From Pseudanabaena sp. UWO311 (GTDB taxonomy: Bacteria; Cyanobacteriota; Cyanobacteriia; Pseudanabaenales; Pseudanabaenaceae): DNA of 64,000 bases. The notes below the pieces were generated by a model. The model was not told where the DNA came from. It did no database searches and worked only from the letters and a program-made list of their open reading frames with translations. The position numbers and the translations under genes are program-made. The stretch spans positions 1 to 64,000 of the forward strand of contig NZ_SJEE01000023.1 of assembly GCF_006937785.1 (NCBI RefSeq), written 5' to 3'. Positions within the stretch are counted from its first letter, which is position 1. Each line of letters begins with the position of its first letter. Positions 33,821 to 42,812 of the stretch are shown here, piece by piece.

Positions 33821-36749
33821 GATTGGTTGCCAAGACACCTAATTTATAGAGTCGGCGGACAATTTCTTCTAGTAGTTGCGGGTAACTATAATTTGGTTTT
33901 TGTAGAATTTTTTGTACCGAGCCACTGAGTCGGGTGCAGTCTTCATTCGTCAAATCTTTTGCTGTAATGATAATAATTGGAATTGATGGAGTATCTTGCC
34001 TCAACCTCAGCAAATGTATAAACTCAAAGCCATCGACATTAGGCATCATCAAATCGAGCAAAATTAATTGCGGAATTTTCTGCGTCATCACCTCCAAAGC
34101 ATCATGTCCGTCTTGAGCCTCAGAGACAATACAATTCTCCTTTTCTAGCATCCGTTTCAACATTGCTCTAATGTTAGAATCATCTTCGATCACCAACACT
34201 GAAAGCTCTGACTGTTGCTCAGCACGATATTTCTCAATGATCGTAACAAGGCGATCGCGATCAATTGGCTTAAATAAATAGTCATTTGCCCCAACCTCGT
34301 AGTTCTCATGCTTTTCATCATTAATAGTTAGCAAAATAATTGGAATTCCAGAAGTTAAAGGCTGTGCCTTTAATTCTTTAAGTACTTCCCATTCACTCAT
34401 TGAGGGCGTTTGCATATCTAAGATAATGGCATCGGGTAAAATTTGATAGACTAATTGCATTCCCTCTTCTGCATTTGAGGATGAGTAGATCGAAACTCCA
34501 AGATGATTGAGATAAGACTGAGTAGATTGATGGAGCATCGAATCACTAGCAATCACTAAAATAGAAGGATGTTCTTGCTGTGGATTATCTATTTGCTGTG
34601 GTGGATGTTTAGTCGATGTCGATAAACTAGGTGAAGAAGTTTGTCCTTGTTTTGGCGTGGTTTTAGACGCGCTTTCGCAGTCAATTGGTAAACAGATCGT
34701 GAAAGTTGAGCCTATTCCCAATTCACTAATTACGGTAATATCACCACTCATCATTTGGCAAAGACGATGACTAATGGCAAGCCCTAAACCCGTTCCACCA
34801 TATTGTCTCGTCGTGGAACTATCGGCTTGATTAAATGGCTGAAACAGTTTTTGCAGATTTTCTGGACTAATCCCTATGCCTGTATCGCTAATCGTGAAGC
34901 AAAAAATTTCTCCGATAGACGATTTTGTAAGGTTTACTTGAATTTTAATTACACCTGATTTCGTGAATTTACAGGCATTACTTAAAACATTTAAGAGAAC
35001 TTGTCTGACTCGCGTCATATCTGCCCGAATTCCCCCAAGTTGCTGATCGCATTCTAGCTCTAGATGATTATTGTTCTTGAGTAACAAGGGTTGAATTGTT
35101 TGACAGGCATCCCATACCAGCATTGGCACATCAAAATCATCGTAATAAATTTCTAATTTACCCGCTTCAATTTTGGTCATATCTAAAATGTCGTTAATCA
35201 AATCCAGTAGATGCTTGCCAGAGCGATAAATTTTTTGGAGATCATCTTCAAAATCATCCAATCCTAGCAAAGCTGCATCTTCTTGCAACATCTCGCTATA
35301 GCCGATAATCGCATTAAGCGGTGTACGTAATTCATGACTCATATTCGCAACAAAGGTGCTTTTAGTATGATTTGCTTCTAAGGCGCGATCGCGTGCTAGT
35401 GCTAATTCATCATTCATCAAGCGAAGGGTTTCTTCGTCTCGTTTGCGACGCATCAATATACCTAGCTGCATAGCGATCGCGCCGATTAATCCCACTAATT
35501 GCTGATCGCGATCGTTGGGAGATCTGGTGAAAAAAGCCATGATCGCCACAACATTGGTATCGGCACTGACAGGAATCGCTAACCCAGAGCGCAAACCACA
35601 TTCTAAGGCAGGATATTTGCGTAAGAAGTGTGACTCAGTTTCAAGAGAAATATCCCAAATCCATTCTGGTCGCTGATTCTCCCAAACTCTCCCTGGAAAA
35701 CCAATTCCTGCGGGGAATGAGATTCTTTCACTAAATTGACGAAACTCTTCTAATCCCTCAATGCTGCTGTACCATGCAGGGCTACATATCAAAATCTGAC
35801 CGTTCCCGGACGGTATCCATGCTTCGCCGTAGTCCCATCCTGTAAATTGACAAATCTTAGTGAGAGTTATTTCTAAAGCTGCTTGAAAATCATTGGCAGC
35901 ACTAATTTCTAAGGTCAAACATTGCAATAATTGCGATTCTGCCTCAGCTCTTTTGCGTTGGGAAATATCCTGTACAGTACCTTCAAATCCAGCTAGGGTT
36001 CCATCAATCTCACGTATTGCACGCACATTTTCCGAAATCCAGATTTTCGTGCCATCACGTCGATAGACCTGAGACTCAAAATTAGAGACCGTGTCATGGG
36101 TAAGCAAAATATTAATGAATTCTTGGCGACGTAAAGGATTGATATAAATCTGATTGGCAATATTGGTAACAGTACTAATTAGAGATTCGGCAGAAGGATA
36201 GCCATAAATCTGGGCTAGCATCGAATTGGCAATTAGATAACGCCCATCAATCGTCGTTTGAAAAATGCCCTCGATCGCATTCTCGAAAATACTTTTATAC
36301 CTAGCTTCTGCACTTTCGAGATCGTTACGAAGTTTAGAAGTTCTTAATTGTAATAGTTTATGGATTTCGGTCGCTTGTTGTACGATTTCTACGAGCTCTT
36401 CTACCTTGTAGGGTTTCGTAATGTATTTAAAAACTTGTGATTGATTAATTGCTTCCACCAAATCACGCACATCGGTATGGGCAGTCAAAATAATCCGCAA
36501 CGTGTCAGGATAACTTTCCGCTACTTGGCTCAAAAACTCAGTGCCAGACATCATCGGCATTCGCTGATCGGAGACAATCACTGCAACATCTGGCTCCGTC
36601 GCTAAAAGTGCCAATGCCTCAAATCCATTTTTAGCTCGCAGAATGTGATGACTTCGATAGAAAATACGCTGAAGTAGATCCAGATTATCTTCTTCATCAT
36701 CAACGATCAATAATTTACTTTTGAGTCTATTTTCTGGTGAGCTACGCAT
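33807..36749 (-). CDS. Hybrid histidine kinase REC-PAS-GAF-HisKA-HATPase-REC-REC
   Basis: A 980-residue cytoplasmic phosphorelay protein. Order: receiver (about 10-130; Asp in VIVSDQRMPMMSG), PAS (145-268, closing with DISQRKRAE), GAF (275-435), HisKA (about 470-535; FVANMSHELRTPLNAIIGYS), HATPase (580-700; NVLSNACKFT, DTGIGI, GGTGLGLAISHR), a second receiver (745-855; ILDMQTPSMSEWE) and a third (870-975; ILLDLMMPNVDGFE). All receivers keep the phosphoacceptor Asp. The leading receiver (SDQRMPMMSGTEFL) is typical of RpfG/NtrC-like inputs. No partner gene adjoins it; it is divergent from the SDR gene. Signal unknown. Confidence 0.9.
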   Translation of the reverse strand: MRSSPENRLKSKLLIVDDEEDNLDLLQRIFYRSHHILRAKNGFEALALLATEPDVAVIVSDQRMPMMSGTEFLSQVAESYPDTLRIILTAHTDVRDLVEAINQSQVFKYITKPYKVEELVEIVQQATEIHKLLQLRTSKLRNDLESAEARYKSIFENAIEGIFQTTIDGRYLIANSMLAQIYGYPSAESLISTVTNIANQIYINPLRRQEFINILLTHDTVSNFESQVYRRDGTKIWISENVRAIREIDGTLAGFEGTVQDISQRKRAEAESQLLQCLTLEISAANDFQAALEITLTKICQFTGWDYGEAWIPSGNGQILICSPAWYSSIEGLEEFRQFSERISFPAGIGFPGRVWENQRPEWIWDISLETESHFLRKYPALECGLRSGLAIPVSADTNVVAIMAFFTRSPNDRDQQLVGLIGAIAMQLGILMRRKRDEETLRLMNDELALARDRALEANHTKSTFVANMSHELRTPLNAIIGYSEMLQEDAALLGLDDFEDDLQKIYRSGKHLLDLINDILDMTKIEAGKLEIYYDDFDVPMLVWDACQTIQPLLLKNNNHLELECDQQLGGIRADMTRVRQVLLNVLSNACKFTKSGVIKIQVNLTKSSIGEIFCFTISDTGIGISPENLQKLFQPFNQADSSTTRQYGGTGLGLAISHRLCQMMSGDITVISELGIGSTFTICLPIDCESASKTTPKQGQTSSPSLSTSTKHPPQQIDNPQQEHPSILVIASDSMLHQSTQSYLNHLGVSIYSSSNAEEGMQLVYQILPDAIILDMQTPSMSEWEVLKELKAQPLTSGIPIILLTINDEKHENYEVGANDYLFKPIDRDRLVTIIEKYRAEQQSELSVLVIEDDSNIRAMLKRMLEKENCIVSEAQDGHDALEVMTQKIPQLILLDLMMPNVDGFEFIHLLRLRQDTPSIPIIIITAKDLTNEDCTRLSGSVQKILQKPNYSYPQLLEEIVRRLYKLGVLATNQIPQ

Positions 36750-36928
36750 GGATGTGGTTACAAATGAGTTTTCGCATTAAAATAGGCGATTAAGTAGCTT
36801 GGTCCAAACTCTCAAAACTTATACCTCCTGCGTAGCGGGCGGTATAAGTTTCGGCTCTGGTTTTCAAATATGCCAAGGTACTTATGTCTTGTCCTGATGT
36901 CTCTAGATAATTTAAGCAAAAATATATT

Positions 36929-37849
36929 ATGAAAATTGTAGTGACGGGTGCTACTGGGTTTGTTGGTGAAAAATTAGTTGAGCGATTACATGCTTTGGGC
37001 GATCGCATTGTCGTCTTAGCCCGTAATCCCCAAAAAGCAACCCGTCAATTTCCCCAAGATACTTTTCCCAATGTTGAAGTAATTGGTTATACACCTCTTG
37101 AATTAGGAGATTGGGCTAAGGCGATATCAGGTAGTGATGCGGTAATTAATCTGGCTGGTGAACCTCTTGCTGGTGTGCGCTGGACTAATAAGCGCAAGCA
37201 GGAGATCCGCGATAGTCGTATTTTAACTACAAAAGTGTTGGTTGAAGCGATCGCGAAGGCTGACGTTAAACCACAGGTCTTAATTAACGGCTCAGCGATC
37301 GGTTATTACAGCACCAGTCTTGATAAATCCTTTGATGAATATAGTAATGCGGGTGATGACTTCTTGGCTAATGTTTGCAAAGACTGGGAAGCTGCTGCTG
37401 AAGCAGTTACAAGTTTAGGTTTGCGTCTAGTCAAGTTGAGAACTGGAATTGTGTTAGGAATGGGTGGGGCGATCGGCAAAATGTTACCGATATTTCAAGT
37501 TGGCGGCGGCGGTAAAATTGGCACAGGCAAGCAATGGTTTTCTTGGATTCATCGCGATGATCTCGTGGAACTAATCATCTATGCTTTGAAAAATGATCAG
37601 ATCTCTGGTGCTCTTAATGCTACGGCTCCCCAACCTGTCACCAATGAAGATTTCACCGTTGCTTTTGCAAAAGCAATTAAACGTCCTGCTTTTTTGCCTG
37701 TACCTGCGGCGGCGTTGATTTTGATATTTGGTGAGGGTGCAACGGTATTGCTAGATGGTCAGCGAGTTTTGCCGCACAAAGCCGCAATTAATAAGTTTAC
37801 GTTCCAATATCCAGATATTGATTCAGCTCTAGCGCAAATCTTTGCTTAA
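36929..37849 (+). CDS. TIGR01777-type NAD(P)-dependent epimerase-like SDR
   Basis: A 306-residue extended short-chain dehydrogenase with the nucleotide-binding VTGATGFVGEKLVERL, then DAVINLAGEPLAGVRWTNKR, a motif typical of the TIGR01777/YfcH group, INGSAIGYY, LRTGIVLGMGGA and GGGGKIGTGKQWFSWIHRDD. YfcH-like proteins (SDR39U1 in eukaryotes) have no settled substrate; in cyanobacteria and plants they are linked to cell division or plastid biology. The start ATG 36929 follows a weak RBS. The MITE-like element begins two bases after the stop. Confidence 0.85.
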   Translation: MKIVVTGATGFVGEKLVERLHALGDRIVVLARNPQKATRQFPQDTFPNVEVIGYTPLELGDWAKAISGSDAVINLAGEPLAGVRWTNKRKQEIRDSRILTTKVLVEAIAKADVKPQVLINGSAIGYYSTSLDKSFDEYSNAGDDFLANVCKDWEAAAEAVTSLGLRLVKLRTGIVLGMGGAIGKMLPIFQVGGGGKIGTGKQWFSWIHRDDLVELIIYALKNDQISGALNATAPQPVTNEDFTVAFAKAIKRPAFLPVPAAALILIFGEGATVLLDGQRVLPHKAAINKFTFQYPDIDSALAQIFA

Positions 37850-37850
37850 T

Positions 37851-38020
37851 AACTGATGTTACGTGGAAGGAATTCCTGCAATGTTGAAGGATCTGGGCTG
37901 GCACGGGGGCACAGCCCCTACAAAAAATTTAAATTATTCAGGTAGGGGCTATCCCCCCGTGGTTGCCCTGCTGCGCTAGCAGTAAGAAATTCATGCCCTG
38001 AGTTCCACGTAACACCAGTT
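37851..38020. mobile_element. 170-bp MITE-like palindromic element
   Basis: Terminal inverted repeats of 18 bases, AACTGATGTTACGTGGAA on the left and the complement of AACTGGTGTTACGTGGAA on the right, differ at one position. Inside, GGCACGGGGGCACAGCCCCTAC faces GTAGGGGCTATCCCCCCGTG, so the whole element folds into a long hairpin. No coding potential. It sits directly behind the SDR stop and before the tRNA-side terminator. The GTTACGTGGA end resembles ends of small cyanobacterial IS derivatives, from memory. Confidence 0.75.
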
Positions 38021-38022
38021 AA

Positions 38023-38061
38023 TAAAAAAAGAGAGTGAACTTAGTTCACTCTCTTTTTTTT
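38023..38061. terminator. Bidirectional terminator between SDR gene and tRNA-Tyr
   Basis: AAAAAAAGAGAGTGAAC and GTTCACTCTCTTTTTTT pair around TTA, with A/T runs on each side, so it can act in both directions. It ends four bases from the tRNA 3' end. Confidence 0.8.
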
Positions 38062-38064
38062 AGA

Positions 38065-38146
38065 TGGGCCGAGCTGGATTTGAACCAGCGTAGGCGTAGC
38101 CAGCGGATTTACAGTCCGCCCCCATTAACCACTCGGGCATCGACCC
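38065..38146 (-). tRNA. trnY: tRNA-Tyr (anticodon GTA)
   Basis: On the minus strand GGGTCGATGCCCGAGTGG begins the tRNA. The acceptor GGGTCGA pairs with TCGGCCC (one G-T). The anticodon loop CTGTAAA carries GTA, the variable arm is long (class II, as expected for bacterial tRNA-Tyr) and the T arm contains GGTTCAAATCC. Discriminator is A and CCA is not encoded. Length 82. Confidence 0.95.
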
Positions 38147-38213
38147 TTTGCTTGGCTGTTTTCCAAGCGAATCTAATCATATACACTTATTGCACTACTT
38201 GCAATAGAAATTT

Positions 38214-38258
38214 CCATAAAAAATAAAAAGAGGCTTAGCCTCTTTTTATTTTTTATGG
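38214..38258 (-). terminator. Terminator spanning the CPBP gene stop
   Basis: CCATAAAAAATAAAAAGAGGC and its complement pair around TTA; the stop codon at 38246-38248 lies in the stem. A/T-rich arms let it act in both directions. Confidence 0.7.
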
Positions 38259-39130
38259 AAGCCGAGCGAGATCGCACTTAAAAAAATAATTCCCATCACA
38301 CCTGCGATCGGATTTCCATTAATACCTGTCACCCAGTCGGGCACAGCACCTGTTGGTTTGAGCCAATGAGTAGTATTGACGATGTAATAGCACCAAACCA
38401 AACCACTATGTAAGCCAATCGATATGCCCAATCTGCCATCACATCTACGCCTTGCCATTACTAGGGCTACACTAAGCATCACCAAACCGAGAAATTGGCT
38501 CCATGTTTCGATAATTAAATTTAGGGGTTTGATGAAATGCAAAATTGCAAATACTAAACTGCAACCTAGTAAAGCTGTTGTTTTTGAGTAATCGCGTTCT
38601 AGTTCTGAGAGTATCCAGCCGCGAAACAACATTTCCTCGGCAAATCCAACGCCAATGGAAGTTAATAGTCCTGGGAATATTGCACCTTGCCAATCGACAA
38701 AATATACACCGATTGCTGGCAATAGGTTGTCTGGTAAAGGTTGCTGCCAAGTGACCGTTTGCACAGTTAGCCAACCTAGAATCACCTGTGTGCTAAAAAA
38801 GATAAGTAGTGTTATACAGCCAAGCGCTAAACCCAATAAAAAATCGATCCCATTTTTGCGGGTAAATAATAACCCGTAATAGCGATAAGGATACGAGTAT
38901 TTAGCAATTTTGCGACCCCAGACCCAAATCAATCCCAAAAATCCGCAATACAGCAAAATTGTGAGGACAACTCCAACCTTCTCTCCCCAAATTAGATGCA
39001 TTGGTGCTGCGATCGGTAGCCATAATAACAATAAAGCTATTAAAAAAAGAATGATGCGGACTGGAGCTGGATAAGAATTTAAGCGATCGAGATTCACAAT
39101 AGAGAACAGGTAGGATTTTATTAATAACAA
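38246..39130 (-). CDS. CPBP-family intramembrane glutamic endopeptidase
   Basis: A 294-residue polytopic membrane protein with about seven hydrophobic segments and the CPBP (Abi/CAAX-protease) signatures: GVGFAEEMLFRGWILSE (the EExxxR motif), then FAILHF, and a later GISIGLHSGLVWCYY with a His. In cyanobacteria several paralogues exist with unknown substrates. The start is uncertain: TTG 39130 gives the long form, but this N-terminus lies inside an inverted repeat (39101-39145), and GTG at 39097 is an alternative start just past the repeat. Orientation is opposite to the SDR gene. Confidence 0.8.
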   Translation of the reverse strand: MLLIKSYLFSIVNLDRLNSYPAPVRIILFLIALLLLWLPIAAPMHLIWGEKVGVVLTILLYCGFLGLIWVWGRKIAKYSYPYRYYGLLFTRKNGIDFLLGLALGCITLLIFFSTQVILGWLTVQTVTWQQPLPDNLLPAIGVYFVDWQGAIFPGLLTSIGVGFAEEMLFRGWILSELERDYSKTTALLGCSLVFAILHFIKPLNLIIETWSQFLGLVMLSVALVMARRRCDGRLGISIGLHSGLVWCYYIVNTTHWLKPTGAVPDWVTGINGNPIAGVMGIIFLSAISLGFHKK

Positions 39131-39145
39131 TCCTACCTGTTCTCT
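39101..39145. repeat. Inverted repeat over the CPBP gene start
   Basis: AGAGAACAGGTAGGATT and AATCCTACCTGTTCTCT flank an 11-base loop. It could be a clpS terminator (clpS ends at 39193 on the same strand) that has been included in the reading frame of the next gene. Confidence 0.65.
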
Positions 39146-39192
39146 AGATCAAGCGCTTGGCACTGCGATCATCAAAAGCGATCACTTTTGAC

Positions 39193-39474
39193 TTATGACT
39201 CTGGCTCCATTGTGCTGGTTAAACCCTTGCTTTGGAGACCTTCACAATAAAATTCGGCATGTTCTTGCACGCAGGTAATTACCAAGGCACAGCCGCTAGC
39301 ATGAGCCGCCATCATAATATCCACTGCTTGCGGCTGCGTAAGCCCATTTACAACTTGCATTAAGGTTTCGACGACATATTCCATTGAGTTGTAATCGTCG
39401 TTATGTAACAAAACTCGATATCTTGGTGCAATTTTGCGTATGGTTTCGGGTCTTTTAATAGTTTCAGTAGACAT
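39193..39474 (-). CDS. clpS: Clp protease adaptor ClpS
   Basis: A 93-residue ClpS with the conserved core YRVLLHNDDYNSMEYVVETL followed by MQVVNGLTQPQAVDIMMAAH and the Cys-Glu-rich end VQEHAEFYCEGL. It binds ClpC/ClpA and delivers N-degron substrates. The His/Asp/Asp patch for the N-terminal residue is present. GGAGG at 39485-39489 region gives a strong RBS. The clpP gene lies 16 kb away. Confidence 0.9.
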   Translation of the reverse strand: MSTETIKRPETIRKIAPRYRVLLHNDDYNSMEYVVETLMQVVNGLTQPQAVDIMMAAHASGCALVITCVQEHAEFYCEGLQSKGLTSTMEPES

Positions 39475-39686
39475 ATATTGAGGTTTCCTCCAATAAGGGT
39501 TTGCAATAAGGGGAAAATTTAGAGAAAAATTTTATGGCGTTAGATAATGGCGGTATGAGTTTGTTGCATTAAGCAGAATTAAAGTGCTTACAGATCTGCG
39601 TCATAGATAAGACAGTAATAATACTTAAGACTCACTTACATTATAAGTATGAACTCAAAAAATGTGAAGTAGGTGGCTTTTGCCCC

Positions 39687-39815
39687 AGCAATTCTCATTT
39701 TAAAAACAGGTTTTTTGAAAGTCTGTCGTAGACAGACTTTCAAAAAACCTGTTTTGGGTTACCCAGAGCCATAGGCTCTAGATAACCCAAAACAGGTTTC
39801 ATAATGAGAATTGCT
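39687..39815. repeat. Composite nested palindrome, 129 bp
   Basis: Outer arms AGCAATTCTCATT (39687-39699) and AATGAGAATTGCT (39803-39815) are perfect complements. Within, 39703-39755 is a hairpin with 25-base arms closing on GTA. 39756-39788 is a second hairpin (GGGTTA...TAACCC with AGAGCC-ATA-GGCTCT inside). AAAACAGGTTT occurs at 39703, inverted at 39745 and again at 39789. The outer motif AATGAGAATT also appears at 12858 and 17209. Confidence 0.75.
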
Positions 39816-39825
39816 ACTTTTACAT

Positions 39826-39863
39826 AAAAAAGAGAGGGACGTACTACGTCTCTCTCTTTAATC
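39826..39863 (-). terminator. Terminator of desB
   Basis: AAAAAAGAGAGGGACGTA and TACGTCTCTCTCTTTAA-like arms pair with one mismatch. On the minus strand it follows the desB stop by about 20 bases and ends in T-rich sequence. Confidence 0.7.
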
Positions 39864-39881
39864 GTTTTTTTTTACAATGGA

Positions 39882-40952
39882 CTAATCGCGATAATAAACT
39901 TCACTGCCTGAGTCAGGGACAAATTGACAGGCTTTTTGAGAAGTAAAGAACGATTTCCAGATGGGAACTTTGGAGACTCGGTAATATGAGCCTAAAACTG
40001 GTTTGATTGCTTCAGTAGCAGTCTTGAGGTGATAGTGAGGGATACCAATAAAGATATGGTGAGCAACGTGAGTACCAATATTATGATGGATATTATTGAA
40101 GATTCCATAGTCGCGATCAATGGTAGAAAGCGCTCCCTTTAAGAAATACCAATCTTTACCACGATACCAAGGGATATCAGCTTCGGTATGGTGCAGATAG
40201 GTGACGAGATCAAGCCATACTACAAAGATTAGGTAAGGAACGATATAAAACTTAAATAGAAATAGGAAACCATAGGTAAAACCCAACCATCCTAAAAAGC
40301 CAACCATCGCTGTAAAAAGGATGCTGCTGGTGAGAATATCAGTAGTTTCCGATTCGCGAAATAGATCGTTATTGGGAACGAAATGGGAAGCGGTAGGACG
40401 AGCAGGCGATCGCTTAAACAAGTACAAAGGATAAGCAAACAACAAGGCATCAAAGCGGATGAATTTCCCAAGCCAGTCCATAGACTTGTATTGGCTTTCG
40501 GTGACAGGATACCAACTTTCATCGGTGTCAATATTTCCTGTGTTTTGGTGGTGGGTGCGGTGACTGATGCGCCAGCCGTGATATGGAACAAGAATGGGGA
40601 TATGGGTGAGATGTCCGACTAAGTTATTGAGCCATTTAATCCGTGAAAAAGACCCATGTCCGCAGTCATGACCAACTACAAAGAAAGCCCAAAACATGGT
40701 TCCTGTTGCAAACCAAAAAATTGGATAAAACCACCAAGCATCAAGGTAAGCGGCAGTGGCGTACAATCCCACAATAATCGCCGTATCGGCAAAAAAATAG
40801 GCGAGGGATCGCCATACGTTAGGAGCAAAACATTCGGTAGGAATAGCAGCTTTTACATCTTGAAAAGTAAACGGAAGCTCGGTTTGAGATGTTGAAGATG
40901 TATCGGTAAGTGGGTTGTCGAGATTGATCCGATGAATAGTCGTAGACGACAC
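39882..40952 (-). CDS. desB: Acyl-lipid omega-3 (delta-15) fatty acid desaturase
   Basis: A 356-residue membrane desaturase with three His boxes: HDCGH (95-99), HRTHH (131-135) and HVAHH (295-299), which bind the di-iron centre. Sequence such as YHGWRISHRTHHQNTGNIDT, then DESWYPV, and the last segment FNNIHHNIGTHVAHHIFIGI matches DesB rather than DesA. It inserts a double bond at the omega-3 position of membrane glycerolipids using ferredoxin; in cyanobacteria desB is typically cold-induced. Four hydrophobic stretches lie in two pairs. No regulatory motif was recognised upstream. Confidence 0.88.
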   Translation of the reverse strand: MSSTTIHRINLDNPLTDTSSTSQTELPFTFQDVKAAIPTECFAPNVWRSLAYFFADTAIIVGLYATAAYLDAWWFYPIFWFATGTMFWAFFVVGHDCGHGSFSRIKWLNNLVGHLTHIPILVPYHGWRISHRTHHQNTGNIDTDESWYPVTESQYKSMDWLGKFIRFDALLFAYPLYLFKRSPARPTASHFVPNNDLFRESETTDILTSSILFTAMVGFLGWLGFTYGFLFLFKFYIVPYLIFVVWLDLVTYLHHTEADIPWYRGKDWYFLKGALSTIDRDYGIFNNIHHNIGTHVAHHIFIGIPHYHLKTATEAIKPVLGSYYRVSKVPIWKSFFTSQKACQFVPDSGSEVYYRD

Positions 40953-41014
40953 GTATTATTTCCCTGTTGTTAAGAAAAATTAAGTTAATACTTAAATATT
41001 AGCAGGGACTTAGC

Positions 41015-42418
41015 TTATTCTTCAAAACCAAAGGTATTGAGTAAAAATTTCCAGCGATCGCCTCTCGTATTAATGAAAGCTTGCATTTGAGCGATCGCAC
41101 GCTGATCCCCAGATTGTTGTTTGAGTTGTTGTTCGGTAGGCAAGCGATGAATCTCATAAGTAAATGGCGTATGCCATGTGAGATCGCCCAAACGATGTAG
41201 TAACCCCAACGCAAGTGCTGCATCGGGATGTCTGGCAACTTCGGCGAAATTACCTTGTCGGGGGAGTTTTGGCAAAATAGCTAGAGATTGTTGTTGTAGT
41301 TTTTGTTGTTGCTGCAAGAAAAAATCTACTCTTTGGCGATCGCTATCATCAAGTAGCCCAGTCGGTTCACTGACTAACATCAAAGCCTCCGCAGGTTTGT
41401 CATCGCGTCCTGCTCGACCAATTTCTTGGATATATTCCGAGAGTGTCAAAGGCGGATGAAAATGCAATACCCAACGGGTGTCAGGTTTATTAATGCCGAG
41501 ACCAAAAGCTGAAGTGCAGATCACAAAAGGATATTGATTCGTCAGCCATTGTTGCTCGATATGGCGACGCTCTTGCGGTGGCAAGCCTGCATGATAAGCG
41601 GCGGTTTTAAAAGAATTCTCTTGTAGCCAAGTAGCAAGCACCTCAGCATCATTACGGCTGCGGACATAGATTAAGCCAGATTGCCCTTTGCGATCGCGGA
41701 TAAATTTGAGGGTGCGTGATTTACGTCCTGCGGGTGTCCATGCGATCGCCACTTTGAGACTCAGATGTGGGCGATAGGGACTAGTGCGAACAACTTGAGG
41801 ATTTTCTAGCTGTAAACAAGCTTGCAATTCAGCCGTTGTATCGCGATCGGCAGTCGCAGTAAAGGCGGCTAGAGCAATGCGTGGATGATGATCAGGCTTT
41901 TGTGCCATCAAAGCTGATCTCACTGCTCCTAATCGGCGGTAACTGGGACGGAATGAGTCGCCCCATTGCACTAGGCAATGGGCTTCATCAAGCATTAAAC
42001 CTGTGATTTTTAAGTTGCGATCGCTGAGCTTTTCCCAGACTGGCTGACTCAAGAGGGTCTCTGGAGAAACGTAAAGCAAGCGAGTGTTTGGTAAATTCCG
42101 TAAGACTTCGCGTCGTTCTATTTGCGATAAATTACTATGCAAACAAGCGGCGGGGAGATTCCGAGATTTACAATCTCGGACTTGATCTTCCATTAGCGCG
42201 AGTAAAGGAGAAACTACCAACGTTAAGCCTTCATTAAGGATTGCTGGTAACTGAAAGCAAATAGACTTCCCACCACCTGTAGCCATAATCGCTAGGCTAT
42301 CTTGCCCTTGCAACAAGCTCGTAACTACCTCTCGCTGAGATGGACGTAAATCTTTGTATCCCCAAATTTTCTGAAATGTTTGCTGAACTGCTGACCATTC
42401 CTTACATGTTTTTGACAT
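41015..42418 (-). CDS. recQ: RecQ-family ATP-dependent DNA helicase, short form
   Basis: A 467-residue superfamily 2 helicase with Walker A MATGGGKSICFQLPA, motif Ia VVSPLLALMEDQ, motif II DEAHCLVQWGDSFRPSY (DEAH box plus the RecQ aromatic loop), motif III AFTATADRDTT, motif V CTSAFGLGINKPDTRWVLHF and motif VI QEIGRAGRDDKP. The zinc-binding/RQC and HRDC domains of E. coli RecQ are missing; after about residue 345 comes a short tail (SLAILPKLPRQGNFAEVARH). Such short RecQ-like helicases are common in cyanobacteria. It unwinds 3'-5' in recombination repair, by family. Confidence 0.88.
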   Translation of the reverse strand: MSKTCKEWSAVQQTFQKIWGYKDLRPSQREVVTSLLQGQDSLAIMATGGGKSICFQLPAILNEGLTLVVSPLLALMEDQVRDCKSRNLPAACLHSNLSQIERREVLRNLPNTRLLYVSPETLLSQPVWEKLSDRNLKITGLMLDEAHCLVQWGDSFRPSYRRLGAVRSALMAQKPDHHPRIALAAFTATADRDTTAELQACLQLENPQVVRTSPYRPHLSLKVAIAWTPAGRKSRTLKFIRDRKGQSGLIYVRSRNDAEVLATWLQENSFKTAAYHAGLPPQERRHIEQQWLTNQYPFVICTSAFGLGINKPDTRWVLHFHPPLTLSEYIQEIGRAGRDDKPAEALMLVSEPTGLLDDSDRQRVDFFLQQQQKLQQQSLAILPKLPRQGNFAEVARHPDAALALGLLHRLGDLTWHTPFTYEIHRLPTEQQLKQQSGDQRAIAQMQAFINTRGDRWKFLLNTFGFEE

Positions 42419-42527
42419 TTGTTATATTAATGAGTCATTAATATAACCATTTTAGGCATTTAAGTAACTGTGCAGAAAATGCAAACCCTTAAGGGTTTGT
42501 GGTTCGCTGAATTATGACGCTCCCAAA

Positions 42528-42584
42528 CATAAATCAAAAAACTAGTGACAGTGTTTCGCCCTGTCACTAGTTTTTTGATTTATG
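42528..42584. repeat. Perfect hairpin CATAAATCAAAAAACTAGTG
   Basis: Twenty-four-base arms surround TGTTTCGCC. It lies 110 bases upstream of recQ on the recQ strand, with no gene ending nearby, so a terminator role is not obvious. Confidence 0.65.
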
Positions 42585-42812
42585 CCTAGATCCATTTGGA
42601 GATGGCGATGTGATCAAGAAAAATATTTTTTATTAAAAGTCTTATTTTGATGAGATTTTTAATGAAAATCTAATGATTCAACTAAAATCTCGAAAAAATC
42701 ACTTAAAAAGCTGCAAACTTACTAGTATTTATTTGGCAAACGCTAGATATAGTTTTATAACCGTAAGTTAGACGACTGTTTTCTCCTAATAAATTTATAT
42801 AATTAAGATTAA

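Larger units (their letters stand above)
39475..39881. other. Spacer with nested palindromes between clpS and desB
   Basis: About 400 bases without a gene. 39475-39686 holds the clpS promoter region with no recognised motif. 39687-39815 is a nested palindrome and 39826-39863 the desB-side hairpin, both listed separately. Confidence 0.5.
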
